A DNA stretch of 7,044 nucleotides from a bacterium (GCA_030635805.1 DAOVYC010000034.1:1-7044), one strand, 5' to 3'; counted from the first letter of the stretch, positions 1 to 4,906 are shown. The notes: generated from the letters alone by a model not told the origin. Program-made: numbers and translations.

Positions 1-519
1 ACAATTGACAAATTAAGACGCATGAAAATTAAAAAGAAAGATATAGAATCATCTAAAATCATTAATCATTTATATCAATTATTTCTGGATGTTTTAGGGT
101 GCAATGATATGGACAGGGTTACCGCCCTTTCAAAGTTGATGGCTGTCATTGAGGATGCTTTACATTGCCTTTACGCTAAAGGAGACGGACGAAAAGTACA
201 TGGAATTATTTATCGGAGAGATATTTTTTCTTCAGTTAAAAGCGCTTTATCGAGATACATTGAACAGGGAGGTAAAAAAAGTCTAGAAGACTATGGCAGA
301 CAGATTAGGCAAAGAATCTCTTATGTTGGGAGGGGGTTTAAAAGAGTTATAGCCACAACCCTTTTAACAAAAGGGCTTGAATATGATCATGTTATTATTA
401 ACAACCCTGATAGCTTTAAAACAAAGCATCTTTATGTGGCTCTAAGTAGGGCAAAAAGAAAAATAACAATACTAGGTAATAATCGAAAAATACAAAAAGA
501 GAAGCCTGAGAATTTGTAA
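1..519 (+). CDS. UvrD/Rep-type superfamily I helicase, C-terminal part (5' end outside window)
   Basis: The reading frame is open from base 1, so the ATG at 22 is probably internal and the gene starts before the window. Counting from that ATG, residues 112-126 contain TLLTKGLEYDHVII, the motif V region of UvrD/Rep/PcrA helicases (T-x-KGLE-[FY]-D-x-V-I-I). Residues 137-151 read LYVALSRAKRKITIL, which is motif VI, with the arginine that contacts ATP. Both are diagnostic of the C-terminal RecA-like domain of 3'-5' DNA helicases. The stretch before them (about 1-110) is not recognisable to me. The protein ends about 15 residues after motif VI, with no added nuclease domain. Such short-ended helicases occur in DNA repair and also in phage-defence modules, and the visible part cannot separate the two. 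The Walker A and other N-terminal motifs would lie to the left of the window. The family call is firm; the specific role is unknown. Confidence 0.82.
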   Translation, partial: TIDKLRRMKIKKKDIESSKIINHLYQLFLDVLGCNDMDRVTALSKLMAVIEDALHCLYAKGDGRKVHGIIYRRDIFSSVKSALSRYIEQGGKKSLEDYGRQIRQRISYVGRGFKRVIATTLLTKGLEYDHVIINNPDSFKTKHLYVALSRAKRKITILGNNRKIQKEKPENL

Positions 520-603
520 AGAACATGAGCTGTAACAACAAACTTTATTGAGATTGAGAAAAATTTCACGACACATCCGCTAACAAAGTATATAAGGTTC
601 AAT

Positions 604-642
604 AAAAAGTGAGAAAATTGATTTTCAAAGGATTCACTTTTT
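604..642. terminator. AT-rich hairpin, possible terminator of the helicase gene
   Basis: AAAAAGTGA at 604-612 is the exact reverse complement of TCACTTTTT at 634-642, giving a 9-bp stem around a 21-nt loop. A-runs and T-runs are built into the arms, as in bidirectional terminators. The stem is AT-rich and so weak. It lies 85 bases past the helicase stop codon. Calling it a terminator is inference. Confidence 0.35.
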
Positions 643-651
643 CTTTCACCC

Positions 652-699
652 AAATTTGCTACCAGTGAACCTCCGGCATATTATACTGGCAGCAAACTT
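652..699. repeat. Imperfect inverted repeat, 15-base arms
   Basis: Bases 652-666 pair with 685-699 at 13 of 15 positions around an 18-base loop. The two mismatches are A/C pairs on the plus strand (654/697 and 661/690). In a minus-strand transcript they become U-G wobbles, so that RNA would fold with no mismatch. It lies in the gene-free stretch between the helicase fragment and the SET gene. It could be a minus-strand structured RNA, a palindromic element or a terminator; no T-run follows in either direction. Confidence 0.5.
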
Positions 700-741
700 C
701 TTATATACTTAAACGTTAACTACTGAACGGCTTGCAAAATT

Positions 742-762
742 CCCCCCCCAAAAAAACCCCCC
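742..762. repeat. Homopolymer block C8-A7-C6
   Basis: Eight C (742-749), seven A (750-756) and six C (757-762) follow one another 34 bases before the SET-gene start. In an otherwise AT-rich spacer such long C runs are unusual. Homopolymers of this length are prone to replication slippage and also to sequencing error, so the exact counts may not be reliable. No function is shown. Confidence 0.6.
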
Positions 763-795
763 ACATCAGAAAAAAAGTAACATAACCATACCCGC

Positions 796-1152
796 ATGCT
801 AGTAGTAAAAACAAAGTTAAAAGAAGTAGCAGGGAAAGGAATTGGATTAATTGCTGATCAAGAAATAAAAAAAGGTCAAACTACATGGATATTTAATCCT
901 ATAATTGACATAAAGGTGCTCAAAAAAGATATCCCAAAAGAGGCGAAGGATTTTTTTGATACATATGCAGTTGATGAAGGTGAAGATTATTTATTGCTAA
1001 ATACGGACAATGCCCGTTTTACAAATCATTCCAAAAATCCAAACACAAGAACCGAAGGCAAAAACAAAAATATTGCCACGAGGGATATTCATGTTGGTGA
1101 GGAAATCACAATTGATTATGAAGAAATTGATGTAAATGGAACTGGGTTTTAG
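796..1152 (+). CDS. Stand-alone SET-domain protein (putative protein-lysine methyltransferase)
   Basis: This 118-residue protein is little more than a SET domain, the S-adenosylmethionine-dependent lysine methyltransferase fold. Three SET signatures appear in order: GKGIGL at 13-18 (the GRG-like N-terminal motif), DNARFTNHSKNPN at 71-83 (matching the family pattern R-F-x-NHS-x-x-PN, which forms the pseudoknot and binds the cofactor), and ATRDIHVGEEITIDY at 94-108 (the A-x-RDI-x-x-GEE-[IL]-x-x-DY motif with the catalytic tyrosine). The cysteine-rich post-SET segment of many eukaryotic enzymes is absent, as in small bacterial SET proteins. No signal peptide or membrane segment is seen. The ATG is preceded by CATAACCATACCCGC, with no Shine-Dalgarno match, and it places the SET start correctly. 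There is no gene within 275 bases on either side, so neighbours give no hint of a substrate. The fold is sure; activity and target are inferred. Confidence 0.87.
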   Translation: MLVVKTKLKEVAGKGIGLIADQEIKKGQTTWIFNPIIDIKVLKKDIPKEAKDFFDTYAVDEGEDYLLLNTDNARFTNHSKNPNTRTEGKNKNIATRDIHVGEEITIDYEEIDVNGTGF

Positions 1153-1188
1153 TAATTAACACAAAAAGCCCGTTCAGAAGTATTTTAA

Positions 1189-1275
1189 AAATTCATTTTT
1201 GCCCTAATTGGTTTTTATGCAACCATAGGTCAATTAGTCTGTATTGGACTGCTTATTTGGTGGTTCCTTGGATGA
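1189..1275 (+). pseudogene. Start-less hydrophobic peptide, possible remnant of a membrane protein
   Basis: Between stops at 1186-1188 (TAA) and 1273-1275 (TGA) the frame encodes 28 residues that are almost all hydrophobic, including IFALIGFYATIGQLVCIG followed by LLIWWFLG. This has the length and the aromatic end of one transmembrane helix. There is no ATG, GTG or TTG to start it and no ribosome binding site. It may be the tail of a decayed membrane-protein gene or a chance product of T-rich DNA. I lean only slightly towards a remnant. Confidence 0.2.
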
Positions 1276-1284
1276 AAGAATTAT

Positions 1285-1290
1285 TATAAT
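1285..1290 (+). promoter_or_regulatory. Possible -10 box upstream of the ligase gene
   Basis: A perfect TATAAT lies here, but the bases 16-18 positions upstream (around GGTTCC at 1262-1267) do not resemble TTGACA. If used, it would give a leader of roughly 145 bases before the ligase ATG at 1443. A chance hit in AT-rich DNA is quite possible. Confidence 0.2.
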
Positions 1291-1442
1291 TTTATTTTTA
1301 ACGCTCATTCACCCAAATTTCGCAAAAAACTATTAAATTTATGTTATCATCTTTTGGCCATAAATAGGTATAAATCCACAAATTTTTTGAAGAAAACTTG
1401 TAGATAGAAAAGCATTTATCAAAAAATATTTCTACACTTCTT

Positions 1443-2810
1443 ATGAACAGTAAAAAACCAATTCGGTCAAAATCTGATATTGTGAAACTCTTCCATGATG
1501 CAGCTGTACCCAAAAAAGAACTATTGATAGGATTAGAAATAGAACGAAGTGGTGTTTATGATGCAGACTTGAGTCCTGTGGAATATTCAGGAGCATGTGG
1601 ATATTTGGCGATTTTAAAAAAGTTGGTTGAAGAAGTTGGATGGAAAATCATCAGTCAGGATGAGAATGGAAATATTACAACACTAAAAAGAGGAGGAAGT
1701 GAAATACACATAGAAGATGATGGACGCCTTGAACTTGTGAGTAAACCCCGAAAAGGACTTTTTAGCCTGTGTCGTGAGTATCAAATGCACGTTCGTGAAA
1801 TTGATGAAATTTCAAAGGAGTTTGGGATTCGCTGGATTTCCATGGGATGTCAGCCATTCGCGAAAAACAAAGAAATTACTTATGCCTTTGCGCAGAAAGA
1901 CAAAACCTATTATGACCATTTTCAAAATAATTTTCCGGATTTTCAAAAAAGTTTCTTTAAAACATGGGAAAAGAAAAGTAATAGCATTCATGTAAATTTT
2001 GGATATACTTCAGAAAAGGATGCCATAAACAAATTTCAAACTCTTTTAAAAATTTCTCCTATTTTAGTTGCGATGTTTGCTAATTCGCCACTTAATATGA
2101 AAAAATCTTCTGGTTTTTTGGTTGCCAGTTATCGTTCAAGATTACTTTGCTGTCCTCATAGAACACAGATTCAAAAAATATTTTTTGAACGAGATTTCAA
2201 TTTCGAAAAATGGGTAGATTTTTTATTAGACCTACCCATGAGGCGAATAGAGAGAAAAGGGGAACGAACTTATGTCCCCTTGTCATTTCGTGACTTTTTA
2301 AAAAATGGTTTTCAAAAGTACACTCCTCGTATTGAGGATTTTTATCTTCATATAAAATCGTTTTGGGGAGAAGTGCGCATTAAGAACTATCTTGAATATC
2401 GTGGATTTGATACCGTTCCACCGCAGTTGGTTCCTTCGGTTCCAGCCATAATACGCGCTATAACGCTGAACTCTGATGTCATGCAGGAATGTCAAAATCT
2501 CGTAAAAAAATGGACATTTACCGATCATTTAGAAATGCGGGAAAGAATACATAAACACGCTCTGCAAGCAGAGACTCCTGATGGGAAAAAAGTGCTTGAT
2601 CTTGCCAAAGAACTTTTGAAAATTGCTTCTTTTTCATTGAAAGAGCGGCATAGAGAGATGAGAGACCGCGTTGATGCCTCCCGTTTCCTTTGGCCCATCA
2701 AAGAATATATTTTTGTCCGTGAACAATCTCCCGCCGAATATGTGATGGAAATGTGGAACGGAGAATGGCATCGGAATCCACGAAAATTACTAGAATGGTC
2801 GGAGAAATAA
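1443..2810 (+). CDS. Glutamate-cysteine ligase family 2 (GCS2-type carboxylate-amine ligase)
   Basis: This 455-residue protein matches the plant/proteobacterial-type glutamate-cysteine ligase family (GCS2), whose best-known members join glutamate and cysteine through an ATP-driven gamma-glutamyl phosphate. Landmarks run in the family order: IGLEIER at 29-35 (first metal/ATP-binding acidic strand), GRLELVSKP at 94-102 (second acidic strand), SNSIHVNFGY at 179-188 (the TxxxQVN-like strand), MFANSP at 211-216, SYRSR at 229-233 (substrate-binding arginines), LSFRDFLKNG at 280-289 and GEVRIKNYLEYRGFD at 309-323 (the E-V-R-L-K-x-Y-[IL]-E-x-R-G block). Length agrees with the family. No signal peptide or membrane helix is seen, so it should be cytoplasmic. 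The start is the first ATG in frame and has no Shine-Dalgarno sequence. The next gene, an opine-dehydrogenase-like fragment, lies 46 bases downstream on the same strand, and together they look like a former operon. No glutathione synthetase is in the window. The true substrate could be another amino acid or amine, as in EgtA-like and other GCS2 relatives. Confidence 0.85.
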   Translation: MNSKKPIRSKSDIVKLFHDAAVPKKELLIGLEIERSGVYDADLSPVEYSGACGYLAILKKLVEEVGWKIISQDENGNITTLKRGGSEIHIEDDGRLELVSKPRKGLFSLCREYQMHVREIDEISKEFGIRWISMGCQPFAKNKEITYAFAQKDKTYYDHFQNNFPDFQKSFFKTWEKKSNSIHVNFGYTSEKDAINKFQTLLKISPILVAMFANSPLNMKKSSGFLVASYRSRLLCCPHRTQIQKIFFERDFNFEKWVDFLLDLPMRRIERKGERTYVPLSFRDFLKNGFQKYTPRIEDFYLHIKSFWGEVRIKNYLEYRGFDTVPPQLVPSVPAIIRAITLNSDVMQECQNLVKKWTFTDHLEMRERIHKHALQAETPDGKKVLDLAKELLKIASFSLKERHREMRDRVDASRFLWPIKEYIFVREQSPAEYVMEMWNGEWHRNPRKLLEWSEK

Positions 2811-3055
2811 TTAGTAAAATTGAGGAAAGCTTATTATGTTTTTTGAATAAATTAAAATGAAAAAAGTAGTTGTAATTGGTGGCGGAAGCAGTGCTCATAC
2901 TGTGATACCTTTGCTGTCCAAAGCTGGTTATGAAATTAATCTGCTAACAAGCAGACCGGAAAGCTGGAAAAAGAAAATATCACTGGAATATCAATCGGAA
3001 ACAGGAGAAATAAAAGAAAGGAGTTTTGGCTCGCACACCCCTCAACCACACAAAA

Positions 3056-3081
3056 AGCCCCACATCGTACGATGTGGAGCT
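3056..3081 (-). terminator. Near-perfect palindrome, likely minus-strand terminator
   Basis: The core 3060-3077 is a perfect 18-base palindrome (CCACATCGT/ACGATGTGG). With one mismatch (3059/3078) the arms extend to 3056-3081, giving 13-base half-sites. On the minus strand the stem is followed by TTTT and then GTGTGG; on the plus strand it is followed by AGAAAAAAC. That polarity suits termination of the minus-strand gene 3174-3722. Since the halves meet with no loop, the end pairs must open to form a hairpin. A protein-binding palindrome is an alternative. Confidence 0.5.
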
Positions 3082-3111
3082 AGAAAAAACAAAATTTCTC
3101 CATTTGAAAAC

Positions 3112-3150
3112 ACCCAGGCGCATGTAAGAAATACATGCCTATGCCTGGGT
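3112..3150. terminator. Strong bidirectional rho-independent terminator
   Basis: ACCCAGGC (3112-3119) pairs with GCCTGGGT (3143-3150), and GCATGTA (3120-3126) with TACATGC (3132-3138). A four-base bulge (3139-3142) and an AGAAA loop complete a 15-bp stem. On the plus strand it is followed by TTT, then TTTTT ten bases on. On the minus strand it is followed by GTTTTC. It lies 23 bases past the stop of the minus-strand gene and inside the open frame of the dehydrogenase fragment, so it can stop both transcripts. Confidence 0.8.
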
Positions 3151-3173
3151 TTTAAGATCTTTTTCAGATGGAA

Positions 3174-3722
3174 TTATGTAGAGTTGAACTCATGGAGCCA
3201 ACCATTCCCCAACATGGTAACAATACCAATTATGTCGCTTTGATCATCCAAGTTCTTTTCATATTCACCGTTTTTGATTAAATCATCGGTCGTCACCTTT
3301 TCGGAAGTAACGATTTTAAACCACTCCCATTTACCAATTCGGTCTTCTCGACGGTTACAAACTGGAGTTCTCGATTTTATAGATCCAATAACTGAAAGTC
3401 GTGTTTTATATTCTGTAGAACAAAATGAAACAAAACCATTAGAGAGGAATGTAATCTTCATTTCCATATTATTGCCATTTTCCTGAAGAAGGAGTCCCCT
3501 GTCTGCACCAACCTCACTACGCAAAATTTCTTTAGCTGATATTGCCTGACCACACGGTTGCAAATAACGTCCTTTCTCATCCTGAAAGTAAACACAACCA
3601 CGATCAGTAAGAGTCATACCCCACCAATAGGGAGTAGGACCAACAACAATCTTTTTCCTGCTGACTACAAGAAAACCACCAACGGAACTCTGTAATGCCA
3701 CTTTTATAACTTGATTTTTCAT
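3174..3722 (-). CDS. Orphan protein, possibly fascin-like beta-trefoil; function unknown
   Basis: This protein of 182 residues belongs to no family I can name with certainty. It shows repeated short strands with a glycine turn: VALQSSVGGFLVV (8-20), VYFQDEKGRYLQP (44-56), ITFLSNGFVSFCS (90-102) and KTRLSVIGS (106-114), then WEWFKIV (132-138). This pattern (strand, [NG]G-[FRK]-[YF]-[LV], closing aromatic [EW]-x-F-x-[IL]-V) resembles fascin/actin-crosslinking beta-trefoil repeats. The C-terminal 45 residues are acidic and unassigned. There is no signal peptide or membrane helix. I chose the ATG at 3720-3722 because AAAGGTGG lies just upstream on the minus strand, the only good Shine-Dalgarno match in the window. 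An in-frame ATG at 3789-3791 would add 23 residues but has no such site. The gene has its own consensus promoter and terminator and sits where the dehydrogenase gene breaks off, which suggests an acquired cassette. That it is a real gene is fairly sure; the fold is inference. Confidence 0.65.
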   Translation of the reverse strand: MKNQVIKVALQSSVGGFLVVSRKKIVVGPTPYWWGMTLTDRGCVYFQDEKGRYLQPCGQAISAKEILRSEVGADRGLLLQENGNNMEMKITFLSNGFVSFCSTEYKTRLSVIGSIKSRTPVCNRREDRIGKWEWFKIVTSEKVTTDDLIKNGEYEKNLDDQSDIIGIVTMLGNGWLHEFNST

Positions 3723-3727
3723 TTTAC

Positions 3728-3736
3728 CACCTTTCT
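3728..3736 (-). promoter_or_regulatory. Strong Shine-Dalgarno site deciding the start of the orphan gene
   Basis: The minus strand reads GAAAGGTGG followed by TAAAATG, a good match to the anti-Shine-Dalgarno sequence at normal spacing before the ATG at 3720-3722. No other start in the window has a comparable site, so it both fixes this start and sets the gene apart. Confidence 0.7.
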
Positions 3737-3792
3737 TTTTATTATGAATTTCACACTTAATAGTACTTCGAAATTCGTTAAGTTGAAACATA

Positions 3793-3805
3793 CCGCAACG
3801 TGCGG
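3793..3805 (-). other. Small hairpin in the leader of the orphan gene
   Basis: CCGCA and TGCGG form a 5-bp GC-rich stem with a 3-base loop. It lies within the approximately 120-base untranslated leader expected from the promoter at 3851-3881, about 70 bases before the start codon. It may stabilise or regulate the mRNA, but nothing ties it to a known riboswitch. Confidence 0.3.
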
Positions 3806-3850
3806 AATTCTAACAAATTGATATAATCCCAATATGTAAAAGAACTTACG

Positions 3851-3881
3851 AGTATAATAGATTTTTTCTCAAATATGTCAA
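3851..3881 (-). promoter_or_regulatory. Sigma-70-type promoter of the orphan gene
   Basis: On the minus strand a perfect TTGACA (complement of 3876-3881) is followed either by TATTAT (complement of 3854-3859, spacer 16) or by the overlapping TATACT (complement of 3851-3856, spacer 19). Each -10 box has one mismatch to TATAAT. Transcription would begin near 3843-3847, leaving a leader of about 120 bases before the ATG at 3722. The -35 box lies only 16 bases past the gpmA stop codon. It is the best promoter in the window. Confidence 0.7.
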
Positions 3882-3897
3882 TTTTTTGATACGTGGA

Positions 3898-4641
3898 TTA
3901 CCCCTTCCCCTCCTCCGCCACCGCCTTCGCGGCGGCTTTCGCTTTTTCCTGATCACCCAGATAATAAGATTTGATCGGTTTTAAATCGTCGTCCAGCTCG
4001 TATACCAAGGGAATTCCCGTGGGAATGTTTAGTTTGGGAATTTCTTCGTCGGAAATATTATCCAGATATTTCACCAAGGCTCGAAGACTGTTACCATGAG
4101 CCGAGATAATCACCTTTTTGCCGGATTTCACCATCGGGGCGATGGTTTCTTCCCAGTATGGGAGAAATCTTTCTACGGTATCTTTCAGGCACTCCGTAGC
4201 CGGTACCGAACTCTCGTCCAGATCCGCGTACCGCGGATCATTTCCCGGATAACGCTCATCGGAAGGATCAAGCTCCGGCGGTCTTACCTCATAACTTCGT
4301 CGCCAGAGATGCACTTGTTCCGCGCCTTCTTTCTTTGCGGTTTCTGCCTTATTTAAGCCCTGAAGCGCTCCGTAGTGTTTTTCATTTAAACGCCATGACC
4401 GATATACGGGTATCCACATCAAATCCATCTCATCCAGAGTAAGCCATAGAGTACGAATCGCCCGCTTCAGAACAGAAGTGTAAGCCACATCAAAAACATA
4501 TCCTTCTTTTTGAAGAAGCTCCCCCGCCTTTTTCGTTTCCACAACTCCTTTTTCCGAAAGATCCACATCTGTCCATCCTGTAAATTTATTTTCCTTATTC
4601 CACACACTCTCCCCATGCCGCAGCAAAACTAGTTTAATCAT
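3898..4641 (-). CDS. gpmA: 2,3-bisphosphoglycerate-dependent phosphoglycerate mutase
   Basis: The product interconverts 3-phosphoglycerate and 2-phosphoglycerate in the cytoplasm, in glycolysis and gluconeogenesis, through a phosphohistidine primed by 2,3-bisphosphoglycerate. At 247 residues it has the usual length of the dPGM family (E. coli GpmA is about 250). LLRHGES at 6-12 carries the catalytic histidine H9 next to R8. [15 protein letters not shown] (18-32) is the family signature, R60 (LKRAIRT) and E87 ([11 protein letters not shown], 85-95) are active-site residues, [10 protein letters not shown] (113-122) binds substrate, and [10 protein letters not shown] (180-189) holds the second histidine, H182. 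The alanine/lysine-rich tail after residue 231 is normal for the family. The start lacks a Shine-Dalgarno site; the nearest purine-rich GGAGAGGG lies too far upstream to serve. The stop is TAA. tRNA-Arg lies 170 bases upstream on the same strand, and no clear terminator follows, so some read-through into the orphan gene is possible. The call is firm. Confidence 0.97.
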   Translation of the reverse strand: MIKLVLLRHGESVWNKENKFTGWTDVDLSEKGVVETKKAGELLQKEGYVFDVAYTSVLKRAIRTLWLTLDEMDLMWIPVYRSWRLNEKHYGALQGLNKAETAKKEGAEQVHLWRRSYEVRPPELDPSDERYPGNDPRYADLDESSVPATECLKDTVERFLPYWEETIAPMVKSGKKVIISAHGNSLRALVKYLDNISDEEIPKLNIPTGIPLVYELDDDLKPIKSYYLGDQEKAKAAAKAVAEEGKG

Positions 4642-4751
4642 GATGAATATCTGTTAATCTGATAAACAATTTTTAAACCCTCTCCTTTTTACTTTTTATT
4701 TTTTATTTTTAATGCTCTTCGACTTTATTCACTACGTTCATTCGCTCAGGA

Positions 4752-4813
4752 CATTCGACTCGTCATGAATGACTAGGGTCGAAGACCATGAGCGAGCGAG
4801 AGCGAGTCGAATG
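4752..4813. repeat. REP-like inverted repeat abutting the tRNA 3' end
   Basis: CATTCGACTCG (4752-4762) is the exact reverse complement of CGAGTCGAATG (4803-4813). Inside it lie a smaller hairpin, GGTC-GAA-GACC (4777-4787), and further GAGCGA/CGCTC-type words. To the left, 4714-4750 continues with related words (CTTCGACTTTATTCACTACG, CATTCGCTCAGGACA) like the TTCGACT/GCTCAGGACA palindromic elements scattered through many bacterial draft genomes. The right arm overlaps the last two bases of the encoded CCA of tRNA-Arg, so the element was inserted or grew exactly at the tRNA end. It could fold downstream of the tRNA in its transcript, but no T-run follows, so a terminator role is unproven. Confidence 0.65.
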
Positions 4814-4887
4814 GTACCCGCGGTAGGAATCGAACCTACGACCTTAAGCTTAGAAGGCTTCTGCTCTATCCACTGAGCTACGCGAGC
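4812..4887 (-). tRNA. trnR: tRNA-Arg (anticodon UCU)
   Basis: The minus strand folds into a complete 76-nt cloverleaf with encoded CCA. Acceptor GCTCGCG pairs with CGCGGGT. The D-arm is GCTC-AGTGGATA-GAGC. The anticodon arm is GAAGC-CTTCTAA-GCTTA with anticodon TCT, reading AGA/AGG arginine codons. The variable loop is AGGTC, and the T-arm is GTAGG-TTCGATT-CCTAC. The discriminator base is A73. Two acceptor pairs are G-U wobbles (1-72 and 3-70), and the top anticodon-stem pair (27-43) is G-A. These weaken it slightly but all invariant bases (T8, A14, G18-G19, TTC, A58) are present. It probably works. Confidence 0.93.
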
Positions 4888-4906
4888 AAGTAAATATCTC
4901 GGTAAC

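Larger units (their letters stand above)
1153..1442. other. Gene-poor AT-rich spacer
   Basis: These 290 bases between the SET gene and the ligase gene contain no ORF with a plausible start. They hold the membrane-helix remnant described separately (1189-1275) and a perfect TATAAT hexamer at 1285-1290 with no good -35 partner. They also hold a 13-base copy of TTCACCCAAATTT (1308-1320) that also occurs at 645-657. A promoter for the ligase gene must lie here or further upstream, but I cannot fix its position. Confidence 0.5.
2857..3243 (+). pseudogene. Opine/octopine dehydrogenase-like protein, truncated after N-terminal part of NAD(P)-binding domain
   Basis: The first 58 residues (to about base 3030) look like the start of an NAD(P)-dependent opine/octopine dehydrogenase. 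VVVIGGGSSAHTVIPLLSKAG is a Rossmann strand-glycine loop-helix (G-x-G-x-x-A pattern, here GGGSSA at 8-13), followed by the second strand INLLTSRP and a segment, ISLEYQSETGEIKERSFG, typical of the family. After that the frame stays open to a TGA at 3241-3243, but the residues are unlike any protein. They run across both hairpins at 3056-3150 and overlap the 3' end of the opposite-strand gene. Family members are normally some 350-400 residues long, and the missing catalytic part is not found elsewhere in the window. I therefore call a broken gene. It sits 46 bases after the GCS2 ligase gene, so the two were probably co-transcribed. There is no Shine-Dalgarno site at its ATG. A short translated product of up to 128 residues is possible but could not catalyse the reaction. 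Confidence 0.7.

Noticed and set aside
432..653. Minus-strand 73-residue hydrophobic ORF
   Set aside because: It overlaps the helicase gene end, has no ribosome binding site, and its hydrophobicity comes from T-rich DNA read on the opposite strand.
742..762. G-quadruplex on the minus strand from the G6-T7-G8 block
   Set aside because: Only two G runs are present; forming four tracts would need near-zero loops, so an ordinary intramolecular quadruplex is unlikely.
1298..1513. Minus-strand 71-residue ORF across the ligase start
   Set aside because: It overlaps the conserved N-terminus of the ligase and shows no recognisable motif.
2298..2528. Minus-strand ORF inside the ligase gene
   Set aside because: It is an antisense shadow of a strongly supported coding region.
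3274..3486. Plus-strand 70-residue ORF opposite the orphan gene
   Set aside because: The minus-strand gene there has a promoter, a Shine-Dalgarno site and a terminator; the plus-strand frame has none of these.
3789..3791. Upstream ATG as start of the orphan gene (adds 23 residues)
   Set aside because: It has no Shine-Dalgarno site, the extension is unlike the rest of the protein, and the later ATG has a strong site.
4096..4356. Plus-strand 86-residue ORF inside gpmA
   Set aside because: It lies wholly antisense to a conserved enzyme gene.
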